DNA from: JBCCMQ01 sp039026235
GTDB lineage: Bacteria > Pseudomonadota > Alphaproteobacteria > Rhodobacterales > Rhodobacteraceae
Direction of reading: 5' to 3'
Length of the DNA stretch: 64,000 bases
Assembly: GCA_039026235.1 (NCBI GenBank)
Contig: JBCCMQ010000016.1
Location: 1-64,000 of the forward strand
The notes beneath the pieces were generated by a model, which saw only the letters and a program-made list of their open reading frames with translations, did no database searches and was not told the DNA's origin. Made by a program: the position numbers and the translations under genes. Below are positions 62,437 to 64,000 of this stretch, in pieces. Within the stretch, counting starts at the first letter, position 1, and each line of letters opens with the position of its first letter.

Positions 62437-63033
62437 TCAGACGCGTTTTGCGTGCACGTCGTTTTCGTCTTCTTCGTCAAGCGTCGTTTCGATCTCATCG
62501 AACTTCGCTTCGTCAATCTGACCCGCATCTTTCCGGGCCCTCAGGACATCCCGGATCAACGCATCGGTCAGCACCAGTTTCGCATCCGACAACCAGTCGA
62601 ACTTCAGCCCGATGGTGCCTTCTTCGATCTCGATCAGAACCTCATCATCCTCGGTCCCGGCAAGCGTTCCCTTGAACCGGCGCCGGCCATCGATCAGCTC
62701 CGTCGTCTCAAGCTTGGCCTCATAGCCGTCCCAGGTGCTAAAGTCCTTCAACCGCGTCAGGGGCCGGTCGATACCCGGGCTTGAAACCTCAAGCGTGTAC
62801 ATCTCCTCAATCGGATCTTCGACATCCAGGGTCGTGCTGACGGCGGCAGAAATATCGCCGCAGTCGTCAACCTCGATACCTCCGTCAGGCCGGTCCGCCA
62901 TGATCTGAAGTACCGGCGACTTTCCGCCTTGAAGGCGGATGCGCACCAGCTCGAACCCAAGACCTTCGATCACCGGACCCACGATCTCGGCCAGGCGACG
63001 GTCTATCTGCGTTTTGGCAATAAGATCGCTCAT
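62437..63033 (-). CDS. rimP: Ribosome maturation factor RimP
   Basis: RimP (198 aa) is needed for 30S subunit maturation. It has IVGPVIEGLGFELVRIRLQG at the N-terminus, GGIEVDDCGDISAAVSTTLD and the signature LEVSSPGIDRPLTRLKDF. The C-terminal SH3-like domain is followed by an acidic tail (TTLDEEDENDVHAKRV). ATG 63033 gives the family start MSDLIAKTQ; the longer open frame upstream crosses a terminator and is rejected. It is the first gene of the nusA-infB operon. Confidence 0.96.
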   Translation of the reverse strand: MSDLIAKTQIDRRLAEIVGPVIEGLGFELVRIRLQGGKSPVLQIMADRPDGGIEVDDCGDISAAVSTTLDVEDPIEEMYTLEVSSPGIDRPLTRLKDFSTWDGYEAKLETTELIDGRRRFKGTLAGTEDDEVLIEIEEGTIGLKFDWLSDAKLVLTDALIRDVLRARKDAGQIDEAKFDEIETTLDEEDENDVHAKRV

Positions 63034-63052
63034 CGCGGTCCTGTTCAGACAC

Positions 63053-63078
63053 AAAAAAAAACGGGCGCGCGGCCCGTT
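63053..63078 (-). terminator. Rho-independent terminator upstream of rimP
   Basis: On the minus strand AACGGGC and GCCCGTT form a 7-bp stem around a 5-nt loop (63060-63078), followed by a run of eight or nine T (63053-63061). It ends transcription from the genes at 63165 and 63599 before the rimP operon. Confidence 0.9.
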
Positions 63079-63164
63079 GATCGTTCTCGGTGGAGCTTCG
63101 GGTTTGGACCCCGACGCGCCGCTGTTGACTGGCATATACGTCCCGGGGAATGCAGTTGCAAGGG

Positions 63165-63602
63165 CTAACGCTCGGGTCGGTACAAAACCCAAAAGTCCGC
63201 CGGCACAACAGCGCTTTCCGGATCGGCTTCCCAAACCAGAAGACCCTCGTCAGACGCGACGACCCGAAAGCTGCCAGCCGCGTTTGAGAGACCCCCCGCC
63301 ACCCGCAAGGCGCGGTAGGTGGCCACATCTGGACTTTCGCCGGGTTCCGCGGCACGGCGCTCTAATCCAAAGGCTGACGCGGACCCTTCCGCAATCTGGA
63401 TCGTCAGAAGAGCGCCACCCGTTTCCGCCACATATGTCCCGGTCAGATCGGCGGGAAGATCGGTGCGCCTGAAAGAGCTAAGCGTCATGACATCGGTCCC
63501 GGTGAGCACGCGATTGGGCGCTGGAATCGAATGCGGTTCTGAACAGGCGGCATGGGCGACAAATGCCAGCCCGACCAACAATGCGCGGGCTAACCGGGTC
63601 AT
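63165..63602 (-). CDS. Small secreted protein of unknown function
   Basis: The protein (145 aa) has a signal peptide (RLARALLVGLAFVAHAAC). The Cys after HAA could be lipidated, but the lipobox is not canonical. The mature part (VMTLSSFRRTDLPADLTGTY, GGALLTIQIAEGSASAFGLE, VPADFWVLYRPER) looks like a small beta-barrel or lipocalin-like fold, without a recognised family. ATG 63602 overlaps the stop of the upstream hydrolase (ATGA), so the two are coupled. The terminator at 63053 follows. Confidence 0.75.
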   Translation of the reverse strand: MTRLARALLVGLAFVAHAACSEPHSIPAPNRVLTGTDVMTLSSFRRTDLPADLTGTYVAETGGALLTIQIAEGSASAFGLERRAAEPGESPDVATYRALRVAGGLSNAAGSFRVVASDEGLLVWEADPESAVVPADFWVLYRPER

Positions 63603-64000
63603 GACGTTACCGGAAGCCTGACGTAGCAGCGCACAAGATCAAACGTGCGAAATTTCCGGCGAACCACCGTGCCTTCGCGGCTACCGGCGGCGTTGGTGTT
63701 GCCTTCAATAGTGCGGATGCCGCCAAACTCGGTCGACGTCACAATACCGATGTGGCTAAACGTAAAGACCACTACATCCCCGCGGTGGGCCTGGTACCGG
63801 GTGTCTCCATCCATGAACACCGCGCAGTTCTGCGCCGGGGCCCAGATGCTGCGGAACGCCGTCACACCAGCCGTTCGAGGAGGCCGCACACCCTGGTAAT
63901 GTTCGCTTTCACGGATCAGGTGCTGCGTGCAAAGGCTGACGAAAGAGGCGCACCAGGGGTAGCCGTCAGTTGTACCGTCAGTCCAAGCGCTGTCGGCCTC
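63599..64000 (-). CDS. Cysteine hydrolase-like protein (CHAP/NlpC-type), partial, N-terminus beyond the window
   Basis: The frame is open from the right edge to the stop at 63599, giving 133 residues. TTDGYPWCASFVSLCTQHLI has a probable catalytic Cys, and HRGDVVVFTFSHIGIVTS carries the His, in the order seen in CHAP and NlpC/P60 cell-wall hydrolases. The end reads RTIEGNTNAAGSREGTVVRR, also typical of CHAP-like enzymes (a nucleic-acid role is unlikely). The start and any signal peptide are outside the window. It overlaps the small secreted protein gene by 4 nt, and both are probably involved in cell-envelope maintenance. Confidence 0.75.
   Translation of the reverse strand, partial: EADSAWTDGTTDGYPWCASFVSLCTQHLIRESEHYQGVRPPRTAGVTAFRSIWAPAQNCAVFMDGDTRYQAHRGDVVVFTFSHIGIVTSTEFGGIRTIEGNTNAAGSREGTVVRRKFRTFDLVRCYVRLPVTS

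Noticed and set aside
1..64000. CRISPR arrays, tRNA or rRNA genes, insertion sequences and prophage
   Set aside because: No direct-repeat array, cloverleaf-like sequence with a T-loop, transposase or phage structural gene was seen in any intergenic region.

Overview
The window reads as chromosomal DNA of an alphaproteobacterium, most likely a member of the Rhodobacteraceae (Roseobacter group). The evidence is the conserved blocks kdsD-lptC-lptA-lptB-hpf-ptsN, dnaK-dnaJ and rimP-nusA-ylxR-infB, an alphaproteobacterial RpoH-type promoter before dnaK, TRAP transporters, Stf0-like sulfotransferases and high-GC codon use with frequent GTG and TTG starts. No phage, IS element, CRISPR array, rRNA or tRNA was recognised.

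Region 1 (about 1-21.6 kb) is an accessory catabolic island. It holds two acyl-CoA ligases, two MaoC-type (hydratase-2) enzymes, a DUF35 protein with a thiolase-like partner, an enoyl-CoA hydratase, an LCAD-like acyl-CoA dehydrogenase, an MFE-2-like SDR, an alpha-methylacyl-CoA racemase homologue, a nitronate-monooxygenase-like flavoprotein, an aldehyde and a zinc alcohol dehydrogenase, and two MarR regulators. It ends with a TRAP transporter that has two paralogous binding proteins. The enzyme set parallels the peroxisomal route for alpha-methyl-branched acids and bile-acid side chains (racemase, dehydrogenase, hydratase 2, SDR dehydrogenase, SCPx-like thiolase). The substrate cannot be read from the sequence. 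Related inverted repeats and a shared 14-bp element lie before several transcription units and suggest one regulon. A GMC oxidoreductase in the island is a pseudogene with three in-frame stops.

Region 2 (about 21.6-27 kb) is a junction zone. It has two gene-poor stretches with eroded coding sequence, an unassigned polytopic membrane protein and a glgB with no other glycogen gene beside it.

Region 3 (27-44 kb) carries an EAL-domain protein whose active site is degenerate, an RNase D-like exonuclease, and the LPS-transport/Kdo block kdsD-lptCAB with hpf and ptsN. A long minus-strand cell-surface glycan cluster follows: Stf0-like sulfotransferase, four glycosyltransferases, galU, a kdsB-like gene and cysQ, with a divergent KpsM-like ABC permease. 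Sulfotransferase plus CysQ (which removes PAP) suggests a sulfated capsule or O-chain.

Region 4 (44-64 kb) is housekeeping: alkB-like, dnaK, dnaJ, radC, a PstS-like/OmpA fusion with a secreted partner, an AT-rich non-coding stretch, secA, a parvulin, argJ, a mutT-like Nudix gene, and infB-ylxR-nusA-rimP read on the minus strand. A strong terminator separates the last operon from a secreted protein and a partial cysteine hydrolase at the right edge.
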